The notes beneath the pieces were generated by a model. The model searched no databases and was not told the origin of the DNA. It saw nothing but the letters and a program-made list of their open reading frames with translations. From Eubacterium sp. (GTDB lineage Bacteria > Bacillota_A > Clostridia > Lachnospirales > Lachnospiraceae), in the NCBI GenBank assembly GCA_023663915.1, contig JAMPGN010000008.1, positions 1-44,760 of the forward strand: 44,760 nucleotides of DNA, in the 5' to 3' direction. Both the position numbers and the translations under genes were made by a program. Positions 42,910 through 44,760 of this stretch are shown piece by piece. How positions within the stretch are numbered: the stretch's first letter is position 1; each line of letters begins with the position of its first letter.

Positions 42910-43545
42910 ATGCGAAAATGGAAGACGATTCTGTTAATTCTGGCGATAACCTGCGTGAGTGCGGGCTGCGGACAAGATAAGACGCCGCAGGTCAGTTCTG
43001 TTTCGATCGGTAAGGACGGAACGATCGCACACCAGATTGTAGGCGGTTTTGAGCAGAATTATGACATGAATGAAATTGAACAGTTAGCGTCGCAGAGAGT
43101 GGCGGAATATTGCGCTGACAACGGTGCGGACAGTGTGACGCTCGAATCGGTTGACAAGACGGATGACAAGGTTGTGATCAAACTCGGCTATGCCACGGAT
43201 CAGGATTATAACGATTTCAATCACAGGGAAATGTTTGTCGGTACGGTGGCGGAGGCGAATGAGCAGGGATATGATCTGGAGAGCGTCGCTTTTGTGTCGG
43301 CGGATAATAAACCGATGGAGATCGGCTATATAGAAGACCATGAGAAGACGCAGATCGTGATCATAGGGACGAAGCCGACGGAAGATCTTGCCGTGGATAT
43401 ATATGGAAAAGTCCTCTATATCAACCAGAGTGCGACGAGTGATCTGGATGTATCCTTTGTCGGCAAAAAGGGTGTTCTTATCACGCACCCGTCGGTTGAG
43501 GACGGCGCGAACGAAAGCGTATTATCTTATATTATATTCGAATGA
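42910..43545 (+). CDS. Hypothetical lipoprotein
   Basis: A 211-residue exported lipoprotein. The signal peptide MRKWKTILLILAITCVSAGC ends in a clear lipobox. The mature part (VSSVSIGKDGTIAHQIVGGF) looks like a compact alpha/beta domain, with no family I can name. GAGAGGAAAG precedes the ATG. It has its own promoter behind recO and lies 99 nt before glyS. Confidence 0.82.
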   Translation: MRKWKTILLILAITCVSAGCGQDKTPQVSSVSIGKDGTIAHQIVGGFEQNYDMNEIEQLASQRVAEYCADNGADSVTLESVDKTDDKVVIKLGYATDQDYNDFNHREMFVGTVAEANEQGYDLESVAFVSADNKPMEIGYIEDHEKTQIVIIGTKPTEDLAVDIYGKVLYINQSATSDLDVSFVGKKGVLITHPSVEDGANESVLSYIIFE

Positions 43546-43644
43546 CCGTCTTATGCTGTAACATAGAATGAAATGTATGAAATAATGTAAGAGATAACAA
43601 CCTGCGGCTTGTGCTGCGGGAGAGGATAGAAAGGGCATATATTT

Positions 43645-44760
43645 ATGGAAAAGACAATGGACAAAATAGTAGCTTTGGCGAAAGCGAGAGGGTTTGTGTA
43701 TCCCGGTTCAGAGATCTACGGTGGATTGGCGAATACATGGGATTACGGCAATCTGGGTGTGGAATTAAAGAATAATGTGAAAAAAGCATGGTGGCAGAAG
43801 TTTATCATGGAGAATCCTTACAATGTGGGTGTTGACTGCGCCATCCTAATGAATCCGCAGACGTGGGTGGCATCCGGGCATCTGGGCGGTTTTTCTGACC
43901 CGCTGATGGACTGTAAAGAATGTCATGAAAGATTCCGCGCCGACAAGCTGATCGAAGATTATGCGGCGGACAACGGTATCACCTTCGAGGAGTCTGTGGA
44001 CGGGTGGAGCCAGCAGCAGATGAAAGATTTTATTGAGGAGAAGAAGATTCCCTGCCCTACATGCGGCAAACACAATTTTACAGATATCAGACAATTTAAT
44101 CTGATGTTCAAGACGTTTCAGGGCGTCACCGAGGATGCGAAGAATACGGTATATTTAAGACCAGAAACGGCGCAGGGTATTTTCGTCAATTTTAAGAATG
44201 TGCAGAGGACATCCCGCAAGAAGATCCCGTTCGGAATCGGACAGATCGGCAAATCTTTCCGCAATGAGATCACGCCGGGCAATTTTACATTCCGCACGAG
44301 GGAGTTTGAACAGATGGAGCTGGAATTTTTCTGCGAACCCGGCACGGATTTGGAGTGGTTTCAGTATTGGAGAGGATTCTGCCGCGACTGGCTGATCTCT
44401 TTAGGAATCAAGGAGGAGGAGATGCGTCTGCGCGACCATGACCCGGCGGAACTTGCCTTCTATTCCAAGGGAACGACGGATATCGAATTCTTATTCCCTT
44501 TCGGCTGGGGCGAATTGTGGGGAATCGCTGACAGGACGGACTACGACCTGACGCAGCATCAGAATACGTCCGGCGAGGATATGTCTTACTTCGACGATAC
44601 GAAGAATGAGAAGTATGTGCCTTATGTGATTGAGCCATCCCTCGGCGCAGACCGTGTGGTGCTGGCTTTCCTATGTGCGGCTTATGACGAAGAAGAGATC
44701 GGCGAGGGGGATATGCGTACCGTGCTGCATTTCCATCCGGCGATTGCGCCCGTCAAGATC
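43645..44760 (+). CDS. glyS: Glycyl-tRNA synthetase, 5' part (runs off the window)
   Basis: The first 372 codons of the class II, dimeric glycyl-tRNA synthetase that charges tRNA-Gly. The start [20 protein letters not shown] and [16 protein letters not shown] are diagnostic. A CxxC pair in [10 protein letters not shown] and another in IPCPTCGKH mark the zinc-binding insert. Motif 2 is seen in [20 protein letters not shown], and the Gly-specific pocket in RPETAQGIF. The reading frame is open to the last base; the rest, including motif 3 and the anticodon domain, lies outside. No T-box leader was seen in the short upstream gap. Confidence 0.96.
   Translation, partial: MEKTMDKIVALAKARGFVYPGSEIYGGLANTWDYGNLGVELKNNVKKAWWQKFIMENPYNVGVDCAILMNPQTWVASGHLGGFSDPLMDCKECHERFRADKLIEDYAADNGITFEESVDGWSQQQMKDFIEEKKIPCPTCGKHNFTDIRQFNLMFKTFQGVTEDAKNTVYLRPETAQGIFVNFKNVQRTSRKKIPFGIGQIGKSFRNEITPGNFTFRTREFEQMELEFFCEPGTDLEWFQYWRGFCRDWLISLGIKEEEMRLRDHDPAELAFYSKGTTDIEFLFPFGWGELWGIADRTDYDLTQHQNTSGEDMSYFDDTKNEKYVPYVIEPSLGADRVVLAFLCAAYDEEEIGEGDMRTVLHFHPAIAPVKI

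Noticed and set aside
43546..43644. T-box leader before glyS
   Set aside because: The gap is only 99 nt and shows no T-box sequence or terminator hairpin.

Overview
The window looks like chromosome from an anaerobic, low-to-mid GC member of the Firmicutes, most likely Lachnospiraceae (class Clostridia). This is inferred from gene content: a large fused 2-hydroxyacyl-CoA dehydratase activase-type protein, DUF975, DUF4349 and DUF6472 proteins, an Rpn/PD-(D/E)XK protein, GHKL/LytTR signalling, and a YqzL-like gene between era and recO. Shine-Dalgarno sites and sigma-A type promoters are strong and regular. I cannot name the genus.

Layout. 1-4.6 kb: a low-molecular-weight tyrosine phosphatase, a MITE-like inverted repeat, then the phosphate operon pstS-pstC-pstA-pstB (no phoU follows). 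4.7-6.6 kb: a DUF975 membrane protein with a long Gln/Asn/Tyr tail, then about 770 bp of repeats and hairpins. 6.6-11.5 kb: an uncharacterised plus-strand cluster of a coiled-coil protein, a LytTR response regulator, a GHKL histidine kinase, a FliD-C-like protein and a basic protein of unknown role. 11.8-16.4 kb: a GH43 arabinanase-like lipoprotein, a convergent ArsR-like regulator with a large C-terminal domain, and a PutP-type sodium/solute symporter. 16.7-25.8 kb: an rRNA m5C methyltransferase, a GH13 glucosidase, an MBOAT plus SGNH pair that probably O-acetylates a surface glycan, RluF-type pseudouridine synthase and NAD-dependent DNA ligase. 25.8-29.9 kb: a TetR/CPBP pair with a clear double operator, an Rpn-family protein, MetA and two small proteins. 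30-36.5 kb: the 1,414-residue activase fusion, a rhomboid-like protein lacking the catalytic serine motif, and a sigma-70-like protein without region 4. 36.9-44.8 kb: an M16C metalloprotease, a DUF4349 lipoprotein, era, a YqzL-like gene, recO, a lipoprotein, and glyS running off the end.

Three things stand out. A short repeat made of two hairpins, the second being an intrinsic terminator, sits directly behind the gene terminators at four places and recurs elsewhere. The sigma-like protein keeps regions 1.1, 1.2-2.2 and 3 but has lost the promoter-reading parts. The five-gene LytTR cluster combines signalling genes with a flagellar-cap-like fragment although no flagellar gene is visible. Many start codons were reassigned from the longest open frame to the one with a Shine-Dalgarno site, or because a promoter overlaps the longer start; reasons are given per gene.
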